Shown: positions 25,578 to 34,446 of the stretch, piece by piece
Numbering within the stretch: position 1 is the first letter of the stretch
Layout of the letters: each line of letters starts with the position of its first letter
Origin: a virus
Direction: 5' to 3' (one strand)
Length of the DNA stretch: 40,470 nucleotides
IMG/VR virus record: IMGVR_UViG_3300008997_001583
Span: 1-40,470 of that record
Position numbers and translations under genes: made by a program
The notes under the pieces: model-generated
What the model saw: only the letters and a program-made list of their open reading frames with translations
What the model was told of the DNA's origin: nothing
Databases searched by the model: none

Positions 25578-28500
25578 TTATGTAACTGTAAGTTGTAAAT
25601 GTCCCTTTGAAGAAACAGCAACATCTGTTGTCGTACTTCCATGGAACCATTGCGTATCAACCATATCGGTATTTGGCAATGATGTTGATTGCGATGGCAC
25701 ATTAAAGTTAGTGGACCTAATTTCTATCAAAGCACCAGTCAAAGGATCTGCATATAAAGCTGTTGTTGTTGAAGTAGCTTCTTCGTCAACATAAACTTTA
25801 TTTGTAACATCATTATTGACAGTTGGCGCAATTGCTGTTTGTGTCTGTGCTTCAAGTAAAATCTTACCTGTACCATCTGTTTGTAATTTTAAATCTCCAT
25901 TAGTTGCTGTAGTAATAATAATGTTACTATGTAGTTTTAACTGACCAACAAGAATTTCGTTGACTGTCAGGTTGTTACTACCACCACCTAACTGGGTTTC
26001 AACATACGTTCTAATTGCTTTCTCTGTTACAAGAGCATTATCTGAATTTCCTGACAACGTTCCATCTGTCGAGAATTCTGAAACTGTAGCCCCAAAACTT
26101 CCAAGTGCAACAGATCCTAGTGACAGTTCTTGTAGACCTGAAAGGTCAAAACTCTCAGCATTAAGTGTAGCCTTACCAGTGGCCTGATGTACTTTGAATA
26201 GGTCACCAACTCTGTAGTTACCATCTTGGTCAGTCGATGTGTAGAATACTCTACCACGATCTTTCTCAATAACCTCATCGTCAGCATCGGATGCCTGTAA
26301 TGGTTCTTCAGTCGGATAGTTGGTGTCTGCAAAACTACCAGTACCAATATCCAAGAAGTCATGTCCAGTCATTCTGATGTTAGAGTACTTATCCCTAAAC
26401 GTAATAGCTGTATTGTCAGGCGGAGTTAATGCCTTTGTTATAAGCGGCGAACAAGTAATTGTTGCCTGTCCAAGACCACCTGTAACTGCATTGGCCGTTG
26501 AAGCAACAAATGTATGTGCTGTTGTGTTAGATGATACACCAACATTCACGGTAAGTGTATCTGCTGTTACTGCTGTGATGGACAATGATGCACCATTACC
26601 TGCAGGATCAGCTGGCCGTGGGTATAAATGGTTACTACCATGACTATCTTCAGCACAAGTAAATGTTAAACTTTGATTTGCAATCTCTATTGTTTGACCA
26701 ACTGTCAAGGAGTGTGCCCCAACTGTTAATACTAATACACCTGTTCCGGGATTATATGTTGCCGCAGACGGAGTAAACTTTGTCTGGCCCACATAATTAG
26801 TAGCACTAACAACCAAGTAACTTGTATTGCCGTCATGTGCAAACTGAAAACTAGCTCCTTCTTTAGGTTCCTTTGATAGACCATCAGCAACAAAACTGTT
26901 ACCCACTGGGTTGATGTTTGAATAACCATCACCACTTATGGTTCCTGTTGTTGTTGCAGTCTTATATCCTGTACCACCCACAGTAATAGTTGATTGGCCA
27001 ATTACTCCATTACCTATTATAGGAGTTGCAGTTCCTAATGTTGTTGCATTGGGGTCAGTAATTATTGCTGTTGGTGCAGAACTATATCCTGCTCCAGCAT
27101 CAAGAATAAAGATTTTCTGAATCTTCGCCGACTTAACCGACACTCTAGCCAAAGCCGTTCTAGATGGTGTACCACCGCCTGTGAAATGAATTCGTGGTTC
27201 AATTTCATAAGTCGTTGTGGCATCTAGTGTTGTCTCAGCAGATGATCTGCCTCCAAAATAATCCCAACCAGAACCTGCAGCTTCATTAACTATTGTACAA
27301 ACTTTAGTTGATCCGTTATGGGCACTAATAATACCTGTCTGACCTGTGCCAGTACCATCGGTAATAGTAATTCTCATTCCATTATAGAAACCCGTTACGT
27401 TTGTATCTGACAAAGCAAGAGTAATAGTTGTTGCAGTACCAGTCTGAGCAGACGATGTAGTTGTTACATGGTTCTCACCAGTTGTTGTAACATCAACGTG
27501 TCTAACACCACCATCATTGATAGCAAGTGTAGCAGCCCCACTAGCGCCTGCACCAGAAAATGCGATTGTAGCAGTTTCTATAGTAGCAACATTAAATGTT
27601 AGTGCAGGTGCACCGCCGCCTCCCAACTGAGAGTCGTTGATACTAATTGTATCAGTTGCGGCATGAGCATCACCACCACTAATTAGGAGATGACCTGTTA
27701 CTTGACCAGAACTACCAATATCTATATTAACTATTAAGCCAGTACCAGAACCTGTTGTAGCGTCTTGAGTACAAGCAACATAAGAACCTTGAGTTCGTGA
27801 ACCGTGAGCCGCACCAAAAGTACCTAGTGTAGCGGCAACGCCATGGTTATAATTATTACCAGCGTATTCAAATTCGATTCTCTGTATAGCACCTGTGCCT
27901 GCAGTATTATGTCCTGCAAGTACTCGTCCCACTATAGCCTGTTGGCTTAAGTTATTAACAGTACCTGTTGCAGGTACTTCAAGTGGGTCTACACCAGAAG
28001 ATACAGCTCCGTATTCTCCGTATGAGTTGTTACAGTTTGCAGCTCGAATTGTACCACCCGAATCTGCAAGGTAACCCATATGACAATAGTATGTAAACAC
28101 AGATACAATTTCTGATCGGCCAGCGTTCTTTGTCCAAACACCAACACCATCATCACATATCTGTGTGAAGTCATTAGCAAGAATAGAATCATAACCCATC
28201 GGGTGTAATCCACCATCAATCTTAATGCCTACAGCACCAGAATAACTAATGTGTACTGCGTTCTGAACAAATGGTGACTGTAGATAAACAAGTCCGTTCG
28301 GATCAAGAGCAACAGCAACACCAGACCTTGTAGCGCCTGCTGTTTCTGTCGGTCGTTGTAGACCATCAGATGAAGCAGATGCCAACTGACCGATAAGACC
28401 CGTCATGGTCATGCCACGAATAGTAGTCTTTTCGTTCATCTGGAACATATCAGAGCGGTTGTTAGGTGTTGAACCGTCATCTGAATTACCGGAAGTAGGT

Positions 28501-30362
28501 TTGACTGTAACACTTCTCATTTCATCACCCATAACGGCAACACCTTCTGGGACTTTAATCGGTAACTGCTCTTCATAGATACCGGTCCTAACAAATAAAG
28601 TTCTAGAATCGGTTGTTGGTGTAACTAGTGCAGGCAAAGTCGAAAGACCGCTATCTAAAGCATTAGTATCTATTAAAATACTAGCAGTAATAATTGCATC
28701 AGTGCCAGCTTCTCCATTGTTCCCGGAAGTGTCCTGTGTAGTTATTACTGGAGATTGTAGTGAACTATAAGCTGTACCAGTGAATATATTGTTATTAATA
28801 ATATCACGCAATTTTTCGTGAACAAGCTTTTCTGGTTCCCGTGTACCGTCAATTAATGCGGTATCACCAGAAGGGCCACCAGGATAAGTGTCATTTGCCC
28901 AAAACATCATAGCAAACTGTCTGATCCAAGAATTACCCCCATAGACCATATCATGGTCTAAAGAATCAATTAAATAACCAACGTCCCTTTCGCACTTACC
29001 ACTGTCGTATGTATAATTATACCAAGGTGAACCAGGGTTGCTAGTATTAAGAAATACCTGTTGAGCAATCCAAGCAACGACCTCATCTTTCAGGAATTCT
29101 TTATTATTAGTTAATCGAAGCGAAGCATCAGGATTAGATTTTGCAGCTGAATCTAATGCTTCACAAGCATATTTAATTGTTAAATAAGGCTTATCAGGTG
29201 TTGTTCCTCGTCCTGAAGTAGCATCATCCGCACCGTTCTTACCAACATAAAACACACCAGGAACAACACCAGAATAACCCCATTCTGGCTCTTGACCGGC
29301 AGAATCAACTTTAAGAACTTGTCCGGATGTACCAATAGGAATTCTATAATTTGCAGTAGCATTTCGTGATAGCACATCACCCCGTTGGGTTAATACTGCC
29401 TGCGAATCACCCTCTGCAAGTACATCCCAGTAAGTTCCGATACTGTCTGTAACCGGATCATTAACACCATTTGAAGCAGTGTGAGTAAGCTTACAACGAT
29501 AAGAATTTGCTAGATGACTAACTGTGTCACCTGGATTATAAACCGTAGTGTCTGTCCAACTATCTCTCCATGTAAAGCCTTCTACAATTTTTTCCCAATG
29601 TGTTGCTGAATCTGGGGTGTTTCCTGTTGTATCTACTTTAGCAGAATATGAATGTCCGCCAAAGATTACAACATCACCTGGACTATAAGCAGTAGAATTA
29701 TTATATGTACTCTTTAATTTAAATCCAGTAGATAATATTTCCCAATCAGAAGTATTATTATAAGGAGAAACCCCTACATTTTGTCTAACAGCGGCATAAG
29801 TGTATCCGCCATAAGTTACAACATCACCTAACTGGTACTGTGTGCCTGCTGCCCAAGAATCCTCAAATTCTAAACCAGAAGCAAATAGATCAAATTTAGT
29901 TTCGTCTAATGTAGCACCTGCGGTGTGTTGTGTGTTACAAATATATGTTGATGCACCATACTTGACTACATCATTAAGTTTGTAATCTGTTGCGTTTGTG
30001 TAAGCACCCTTCCAAGCAAACCCAGAGTTATACTCTGTCCACTTTGCTGTATCATCATATAAACTAGCTTGTGATGTGTGTCCGGTGTTACAAATATAAT
30101 TCTTACCACCCCAAGAAATTACTTCGTCTACTTTATAATAAGTAGTTGCGGTCCATGCACCTTTCCAAGCCTGTCCACTTGTAAACTTTGCTAGTTTAGA
30201 AGCAGCAAGGTCAACATAAAAATCTGCATTTGAGGTGTGGTTTTCCTTTACGACATAAACATTACCACCATACTCCACACAATCATCTTTAATGTATGCT
30301 GTGGCTGTTGTCCATTCGCCTTTAAATTGGAATCTAATTCTTCCTAATACAAAATCTGCCAT
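25578..30362 (-). CDS. Large tail fibre/spike with six carbohydrate-module repeats and beta-helix (1594 aa)
   Basis: The first about 310 residues contain six tandem modules of 45-55 aa with the pattern 'W.g.W...t.Y..gD.V.y.g..Y.c...ht', for example FKGEWTTATAYIKDDCVEYG and WKGAWTATTYYKVDEVISWG. This resembles chitin/cellulose-binding CBM5/12-like modules and common marine phage baseplate/fibre modules. Then FYVGKNGADDATSGRGTTPD, just before KPYLTIKYACEAL, begins a probable right-handed beta-helix of the kind found in tailspikes. Gly/Thr-rich beta sequence follows. The C-terminus (GNSDNALVTEKAIRTYVETQ then GTGKILLEA) resembles other cyanophage-type fibres. A host-surface binding, possibly glycan-degrading, spike is the best guess; no catalytic residues are identifiable. 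AGGATAAAA precedes the ATG. Confidence 0.82.
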   Translation of the reverse strand: MADFVLGRIRFQFKGEWTTATAYIKDDCVEYGGNVYVVKENHTSNADFYVDLAASKLAKFTSGQAWKGAWTATTYYKVDEVISWGGKNYICNTGHTSQASLYDDTAKWTEYNSGFAWKGAYTNATDYKLNDVVKYGASTYICNTQHTAGATLDETKFDLFASGLEFEDSWAAGTQYQLGDVVTYGGYTYAAVRQNVGVSPYNNTSDWEILSTGFKLKSTYNNSTAYSPGDVVIFGGHSYSAKVDTTGNTPDSATHWEKIVEGFTWRDSWTDTTVYNPGDTVSHLANSYRCKLTHTASNGVNDPVTDSIGTYWDVLAEGDSQAVLTQRGDVLSRNATANYRIPIGTSGQVLKVDSAGQEPEWGYSGVVPGVFYVGKNGADDATSGRGTTPDKPYLTIKYACEALDSAAKSNPDASLRLTNNKEFLKDEVVAWIAQQVFLNTSNPGSPWYNYTYDSGKCERDVGYLIDSLDHDMVYGGNSWIRQFAMMFWANDTYPGGPSGDTALIDGTREPEKLVHEKLRDIINNNIFTGTAYSSLQSPVITTQDTSGNNGEAGTDAIITASILIDTNALDSGLSTLPALVTPTTDSRTLFVRTGIYEEQLPIKVPEGVAVMGDEMRSVTVKPTSGNSDDGSTPNNRSDMFQMNEKTTIRGMTMTGLIGQLASASSDGLQRPTETAGATRSGVAVALDPNGLVYLQSPFVQNAVHISYSGAVGIKIDGGLHPMGYDSILANDFTQICDDGVGVWTKNAGRSEIVSVFTYYCHMGYLADSGGTIRAANCNNSYGEYGAVSSGVDPLEVPATGTVNNLSQQAIVGRVLAGHNTAGTGAIQRIEFEYAGNNYNHGVAATLGTFGAAHGSRTQGSYVACTQDATTGSGTGLIVNIDIGSSGQVTGHLLISGGDAHAATDTISINDSQLGGGGAPALTFNVATIETATIAFSGAGASGAATLAINDGGVRHVDVTTTGENHVTTTSSAQTGTATTITLALSDTNVTGFYNGMRITITDGTGTGQTGIISAHNGSTKVCTIVNEAAGSGWDYFGGRSSAETTLDATTTYEIEPRIHFTGGGTPSRTALARVSVKSAKIQKIFILDAGAGYSSAPTAIITDPNATTLGTATPIIGNGVIGQSTITVGGTGYKTATTTGTISGDGYSNINPVGNSFVADGLSKEPKEGASFQFAHDGNTSYLVVSATNYVGQTKFTPSAATYNPGTGVLVLTVGAHSLTVGQTIEIANQSLTFTCAEDSHGSNHLYPRPADPAGNGASLSITAVTADTLTVNVGVSSNTTAHTFVASTANAVTGGLGQATITCSPLITKALTPPDNTAITFRDKYSNIRMTGHDFLDIGTGSFADTNYPTEEPLQASDADDEVIEKDRGRVFYTSTDQDGNYRVGDLFKVHQATGKATLNAESFDLSGLQELSLGSVALGSFGATVSEFSTDGTLSGNSDNALVTEKAIRTYVETQLGGGSNNLTVNEILVGQLKLHSNIIITTATNGDLKLQTDGTGKILLEAQTQTAIAPTVNNDVTNKVYVDEEATSTTTALYADPLTGALIEIRSTNFNVPSQSTSLPNTDMVDTQWFHGSTTTDVAVSSKGHLQLTVT

Positions 30363-30366
30363 TGTT

Positions 30367-30795
30367 TTATCCTATCCAGTTTTCTGTTGCACCGTTTTCT
30401 GTTGCGGCGTAAGTATAATTTTGATTATATCTGGCTACTAATTCTCCATCACTATTCATATAATATGTTAATTTATTTTTATCCATTCTCATCTGATCGA
30501 AAGCTCTATCGCCTCGGTCAGATTCGTATTGTTCCCGGCCAGACTCTGTATAACCCTTTAGAGAAGCATTAACATTTACATCAGAGCCATCTAAATTTTC
30601 TTCTAAATCTTCTATGCCGTTATAAGCGAAACCTTCACCGCTATTTATACTTATTGATTCTTCTCCAGACATATAGACTTTCTTATAATATAGTATTCCA
30701 TCATCATCTACATCCAAAACATGAAGAGCATATTCGTCTGTTATAGCTGCTTCTCTACTCTCCGCTTTAGCAGCTGTGCTTATAAGCATTGGCAT
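30367..30795 (-). CDS. Small acidic virion protein (142 aa)
   Basis: It begins MPMLISTAAKAESREAAITD and continues with YALHVLDVDDDGILYYKKVY. It is rich in Asp, Glu and Tyr, and has a C-terminal stretch MDKNKLTYYMNSDGELVARY. I recall no characterised function, but small proteins with this style and position precede fibre genes in marine T4-like phages. The ATG overlaps the upstream stop in TAATG with GGAGG 7 nt before, so it is well translated and coupled to the 112-aa gene. It is probably structural. Confidence 0.65.
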   Translation of the reverse strand: MPMLISTAAKAESREAAITDEYALHVLDVDDDGILYYKKVYMSGEESISINSGEGFAYNGIEDLEENLDGSDVNVNASLKGYTESGREQYESDRGDRAFDQMRMDKNKLTYYMNSDGELVARYNQNYTYAATENGATENWIG

Positions 30796-31133
30796 TAGGT
30801 GACCTCCAAAATACTAAGGAAAACTTCCAGATGCGTAACATCTGACACCACCCTAATTATGTCTGAAGCTTCTAAATTAATAGGCTTATCTAATATTAAG
30901 GTATTTTGAGCTGCAACTTCTAATGATTTTCCTATATGTCTAAATGTTGTTCCACCATCTACCGTAACTTTAATATCACAATTAGCTACACTAGTCAGTG
31001 AAGTGTTTGATAGATATACTGCATGTAATACTGCCCTTGAAGATGCTGGTGAAGCAGGACAGGTATAAACATCTGCTGAGCTATCATCTGTCGTTGAACA
31101 TATCATCCCTGCATTTTTAAAATTACTTGCCAT
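30795..31133 (-). CDS. Small virion structural protein (112 aa)
   Basis: It begins MASNFKNAGMICSTTDDSSA and contains VLHAVYLSNTSLTSVANCDI followed by KVTVDGGTTFRHIGKSLEV and LDKPINLEASDIIRVVS. This beta-rich pattern ('L.a.ylSN.s......V.V.....g........l.......l.l..gd.i.v') is typical of small conserved phage structural proteins accompanying fibre genes. It lies between two other small late genes with 3-nt and overlapping junctions. The exact position in the virion is unknown. Confidence 0.65.
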   Translation of the reverse strand: MASNFKNAGMICSTTDDSSADVYTCPASPASSRAVLHAVYLSNTSLTSVANCDIKVTVDGGTTFRHIGKSLEVAAQNTLILDKPINLEASDIIRVVSDVTHLEVFLSILEVT

Positions 31134-31136
31134 ATA

Positions 31137-31517
31137 TTATCCACCAAATACTACCGAGAAGGCTAGTATGTCTCCATCTGTTGCTAAAGTACCATTTGAA
31201 TTTGGTAAGGTGATAGTTCTATCAACATCCGGATCAGCAGCAGTAAGAGTCGTTTCAGCTGCATCGGGTGTTGATCCTTCAAAGACAATATTAGAACCGT
31301 CTAAGTGAATATCATTAGATGTTGAATTGTTTGTTGTTGTTACATCGTGCAAAGTAACACCGACTGCACCACCAATTTCTTTAATTGCATTAGAACTATC
31401 TTTAATAAAAAGTTTCTGATCAGCGGTGTTGATTGCAATTTCACCCACCTCTAAATCACTGGTTCCTGGTGGGGTACTTGCGGTTTCGTTACGCTTTACT
31501 TTTATAACTGTTGCCAT
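31137..31517 (-). CDS. Fibre-head-like small structural protein (126 aa)
   Basis: It begins MATVIKVKRNETASTPPGTS and continues DLEVGEIAINTADQKLFIKD, the N-terminal signature shared by many marine T4-like fibre and structural proteins and also related to the start of the 1880-aa fibre. The C-terminal half has DRTITLPNSNGTLATDGD, a common fibre motif. In effect it is a fibre reduced to its attachment and head parts. It is the first gene of the leftward structural operon, with exact late promoters 30 and 84 nt upstream. Confidence 0.72.
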   Translation of the reverse strand: MATVIKVKRNETASTPPGTSDLEVGEIAINTADQKLFIKDSSNAIKEIGGAVGVTLHDVTTTNNSTSNDIHLDGSNIVFEGSTPDAAETTLTAADPDVDRTITLPNSNGTLATDGDILAFSVVFGG

Positions 31518-31546
31518 TTATAGTCCCTTTTTATAAATTATACTAT

Positions 31547-31554
31547 TATTTATA
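31547..31554 (-). promoter_or_regulatory. Late promoter heading the fibre operon
   Basis: The minus strand reads TATAAATA, 30 nt before the ATG at 31517. With the element at 31601-31608 it forms a tandem late promoter for the leftward fibre operon. Confidence 0.7.
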
Positions 31555-31597
31555 CTTTTCTTTATTGCTAAACCTTGAACTTTTGTGCAAAATGTCC

Positions 31598-31617
31598 AAA
31601 TATTTATATAAATATTT
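31598..31617. promoter_or_regulatory. Palindromic back-to-back late promoters
   Basis: A 20-bp perfect palindrome, AAATATTTATATAAATATTT, contains TATAAATA on the minus strand (31601-31608) and on the plus strand (31607-31614), overlapping by 2 bp. The leftward copy faces the fibre operon. The rightward copy faces the 50-aa plus-strand ORF 36 nt away. Confidence 0.65.
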
Positions 31618-31649
31618 TTATTATAATATAATGGATGAGGAACTATTCC

Positions 31650-31802
31650 ATGCAGAAATTAAAACAACCTAAGCGTGTAAAAAAGAAACTTATAATAATG
31701 ATGTCGGCCAGTTCGGCCGAACATCATAATGGATGGCCACCAGATAGACAATCTCGCAAGAAAGGACCAAAATTAACAATACTATTCAAACACATCAAAT
31801 AA
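31650..31802 (+). CDS. Short basic plus-strand protein (50 aa)
   Basis: The ORF starts MQKLKQPKRVKKKLIIMMSA and ends GPKLTILFKHIK. It is strongly basic with no Cys and no membrane span. It has a late promoter (31607-31614) and a GAGGAAC Shine-Dalgarno about 10 nt before the ATG, and it fills most of the otherwise empty 264-nt gap. Its 3' end overlaps the convergent radical SAM gene by 21 nt. An inverted repeat (GATGTCGGCC / GGCCGAACATC, one bulge) lies within the coding region. The function is unknown. A nucleic-acid-binding protein is possible, and a substrate peptide for the neighbouring radical SAM enzymes is speculative. Confidence 0.5.
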   Translation: MQKLKQPKRVKKKLIIMMSASSAEHHNGWPPDRQSRKKGPKLTILFKHIK

Positions 31803-33791
31803 CAATGGATCTCCTCTTTTAAATGTTGTTGCTATTACATCTCTAATATATGTTTCGGTTCTCTTGTCTCCACTATAATTTAACCATTTAAATTTAGATA
31901 ACACAGATGCATGATTACCTGTCGTTTGCAATATGTCTTTATAAATCTTTATTCTCTTAGGTTCATCCATTGGTTCGCTCCACCAATTAGATTTTGCTAT
32001 TTTAAAATACTCTGGCCAATCATGTTCCATGGTAAATACAAACCCTTTAGTATAATCATAATCAGGAGTTACTATTAAATCTAGATTAAATTTCATTATA
32101 CTATATAAGTTTTTTATGTCATAAGTATTTCGCATATATTGTTTTAATTCTTTTCTATATTCTGCAAAGTTGAGTAATAATAAAATTGTAATATATTCTT
32201 CAACATCGTACATAGGTTTTAATGTTGGTACTTCTTTAACTTCATATTCCCAAAACCAATCATTTTCTAAATCAAATATAAAGTTATTGATATGTTCATT
32301 TATTTTTGAATATATAGAATATACTGTGGGATATTTTGGATTCATAAAAAAGTTATTATGAAAATCTCTATAAAAATCTTCATATAATATATTGTGTGTG
32401 AGCTTTAAATAAATTGAAATGTATCGTGTAAATCCAAATCCATGAAAACTTCTTATCATAGCTGAAAAATTATATATATCTATATAATCTAATCTACTAT
32501 ATGTAGAAGTAGATATAACAAATTCGCCTGACGAGGTTACCTCTTTTGGATTATCTTTCTTTCGGCGTCGTTGTTGTGGGTGTCGTTCTATTGTTTCTAT
32601 CTGCCATTTCTTTTTATAAGCTGGTTCATTGGCTGGTGAATTTGGTAAAATTTGGAAATGAAATACTATAAAGTTTTCTAGTATACCTTCATTCATTACA
32701 TCAAAAAAGTTTTGTTGCCATCTATCATAATTATCTCCTGGCAATCCCATTATAAAACAAGATTCAATAGGTATATTGTGATTACCAGTTTCTTTTGCTA
32801 ACTTAATTAATTCTTGATGAGGAATATTTTTTCTGTCAATGGCTTTTAATACAATATCGGATGTTGATTGTAAAGGCAGTACACAAGTGGTTAACATCTC
32901 AGCGTCTCTAGCAATTTTTAATATTTCTTTTGTATGGTCTAATTTAGTTTTAGTATGTTGTAAAAAAATTCTTGGTGGATAACCACTCCTTTCTTTAACT
33001 TGTGCCATTTTAGATGTTATGTTTATATCTCTGGGAAAAATTCCAAAGTTAGCATTAATAACATCTATGAATCCAATGCCAGCTTCTCCAGCAAACTCTA
33101 TATCTTTATATACTATTTCTAAAGGAATCTTTCTAATTTTTTGTAGAGTAGAACTACCCCAATCGCAGAATGTACAACCAAATGGACAACCCCTATCACT
33201 TTCTAGCATGAGAGCCGTATTGTTTGAGCTGTGACAAAATTTTTTACTATCATGTGCAAGTTCCATAAATTCTTCAGCATAATCATGGAAATATGATTTA
33301 GTAAACTCTTTTTTTAATATTGGCATACCAGTATCGCCACCATTCTTTAAAACCAATCCAGGAATATCCTCAAAATCCATAGTACCTAATACAACTTCTT
33401 CAACTATTCTAGGAAAGGAAAACTCACCTTCATGTTTAACAACAATATCTATTTGTGGATTTTTATAGAAAAACTCCATGTCTCTGTAATAAGGTTCTGG
33501 TCCTCCTACAACGACAAGACAATTCGGGTTTTCTTTTTTTATTTCGGCTGCTAGATTATAATTAGTTTCCCTGTTCCAGGTATAAACAGAACAAGCAAAA
33601 ATGTTTAGATTTTTTAAATCATATCTAGATAATTTAATATGGTTCTTCCTATAGTATATCGGTTTATACCAATTAACTTCATCACCCAAACCAGGAACAT
33701 CATCGACAGACCCTTTAAGAATTCCATGTATATATGGTAGATATTCAAAAGAAGTATATGAACATGGATTACTATATAATATATCAATCAT
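31782..33791 (-). CDS. Radical SAM protein with B12-binding-like N-terminus (669 aa)
   Basis: Residues 60-135 have the Rossmann-like pattern of a cobalamin-binding domain (LNIFACSVYTWNRETNYNLA, then CLVVVGGPEPYYR at 91-103). The radical SAM core begins with RGCPFGCTFCDWGSS, in which C202, C206 and C209 form the CxxxCxxC iron-sulfur site. A TIM-barrel-like region follows (FIMGLPGDNYDRW near 350). The C-terminal about 230 residues are unassigned. Members of this class do methylations, cyclisations or other radical chemistry on varied substrates, so the reaction cannot be named. GAGG precedes the ATG, which overlaps the SET gene's 3' end by 8 nt. It is the last gene of the leftward island operon. 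Confidence 0.85.
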   Translation of the reverse strand: MIDILYSNPCSYTSFEYLPYIHGILKGSVDDVPGLGDEVNWYKPIYYRKNHIKLSRYDLKNLNIFACSVYTWNRETNYNLAAEIKKENPNCLVVVGGPEPYYRDMEFFYKNPQIDIVVKHEGEFSFPRIVEEVVLGTMDFEDIPGLVLKNGGDTGMPILKKEFTKSYFHDYAEEFMELAHDSKKFCHSSNNTALMLESDRGCPFGCTFCDWGSSTLQKIRKIPLEIVYKDIEFAGEAGIGFIDVINANFGIFPRDINITSKMAQVKERSGYPPRIFLQHTKTKLDHTKEILKIARDAEMLTTCVLPLQSTSDIVLKAIDRKNIPHQELIKLAKETGNHNIPIESCFIMGLPGDNYDRWQQNFFDVMNEGILENFIVFHFQILPNSPANEPAYKKKWQIETIERHPQQRRRKKDNPKEVTSSGEFVISTSTYSRLDYIDIYNFSAMIRSFHGFGFTRYISIYLKLTHNILYEDFYRDFHNNFFMNPKYPTVYSIYSKINEHINNFIFDLENDWFWEYEVKEVPTLKPMYDVEEYITILLLLNFAEYRKELKQYMRNTYDIKNLYSIMKFNLDLIVTPDYDYTKGFVFTMEHDWPEYFKIAKSNWWSEPMDEPKRIKIYKDILQTTGNHASVLSKFKWLNYSGDKRTETYIRDVIATTFKRGDPLLFDVFE

Positions 33792-34446
33792 TGATTAGGG
33801 CCTCATATTCTTTTTTTAATAACTCTGATTTATTTAAATCTATTTTCTGTAATCTTTTAAGTTGTTCTAGTTTAGCTTGGTCGTTAGTGCCTTTTATTTT
33901 TTCAAATAAATGTAAAGTAAATCGGTTAGCTTTCTGAAAATCTGATGAGAGCCAATCTTTACCAGTAACGTATGTTCTACATTCAACAAATCCACATTGA
34001 CAATTTTCAAATTGCAGAACATCATCGTCATGTATAGTACCATAGTCTACAGATAGTTCCTCATCCTTTTTAATATCTGTTAGTGTTTTAATACACATTT
34101 GTCCACTAACATAGCAATTAGGTTTACAAGTATGATTGATAGTAGCGGCATATTTATCCGTACCCATTTGTAATAGCATATGCTTAGGGTCAATCTGTCC
34201 ACCAGTTGCAAAGTTCCATCTTGATTTCACAGCGTTATATTCTTCAACTGTAAGTACTATACCACCTGCTAATACAACTGTTTCTCCAGCATCTATATCT
34301 TCTGTAGCAAATCTACCATTGCCGGCATTAGGAATTAATGATGGTCTTACTTCTGTTTGTGGTGACATCCAAGATAAACCAATTGGATTTTTATCCAACC
34401 AATCAATCAATTCGTTTATTCTGGAAATTTTCATATAAGTGTTCAT
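33784..34446 (-). CDS. SET-domain protein (putative lysine methyltransferase)
   Basis: A 220-aa protein with the SET hallmarks in order: NAGNGRFATEDIDAGETVVL (residues 40-59), INHTCKPNCYV (103-113) with the Asn-His SAM-binding pair, and DEELSVDYGT (128-137). FENCQCGFVECR (147-158) follows, with C149, C151 and C156 in a post-SET CxCx4C arrangement that normally binds zinc together with the Cys of the NHxCxPNC motif. The C-terminal about 50 residues are charged and helical. SET proteins methylate lysines in proteins; the target here is unknown. It is embedded in a translationally overlapping operon with the PP-loop and radical SAM genes. The start at 34446 overlaps the upstream gene by 44 nt; an ATG four codons later is also possible. 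Confidence 0.85.
   Translation of the reverse strand: MNTYMKISRINELIDWLDKNPIGLSWMSPQTEVRPSLIPNAGNGRFATEDIDAGETVVLAGGIVLTVEEYNAVKSRWNFATGGQIDPKHMLLQMGTDKYAATINHTCKPNCYVSGQMCIKTLTDIKKDEELSVDYGTIHDDDVLQFENCQCGFVECRTYVTGKDWLSSDFQKANRFTLHLFEKIKGTNDQAKLEQLKRLQKIDLNKSELLKKEYEALIND

Noticed and set aside
30643-30650. TATAAATA on the minus strand inside the 142-aa gene
   Set aside because: It lies within coding sequence about 280 nt before the next start, with no gene start nearby; it is probably a chance match.
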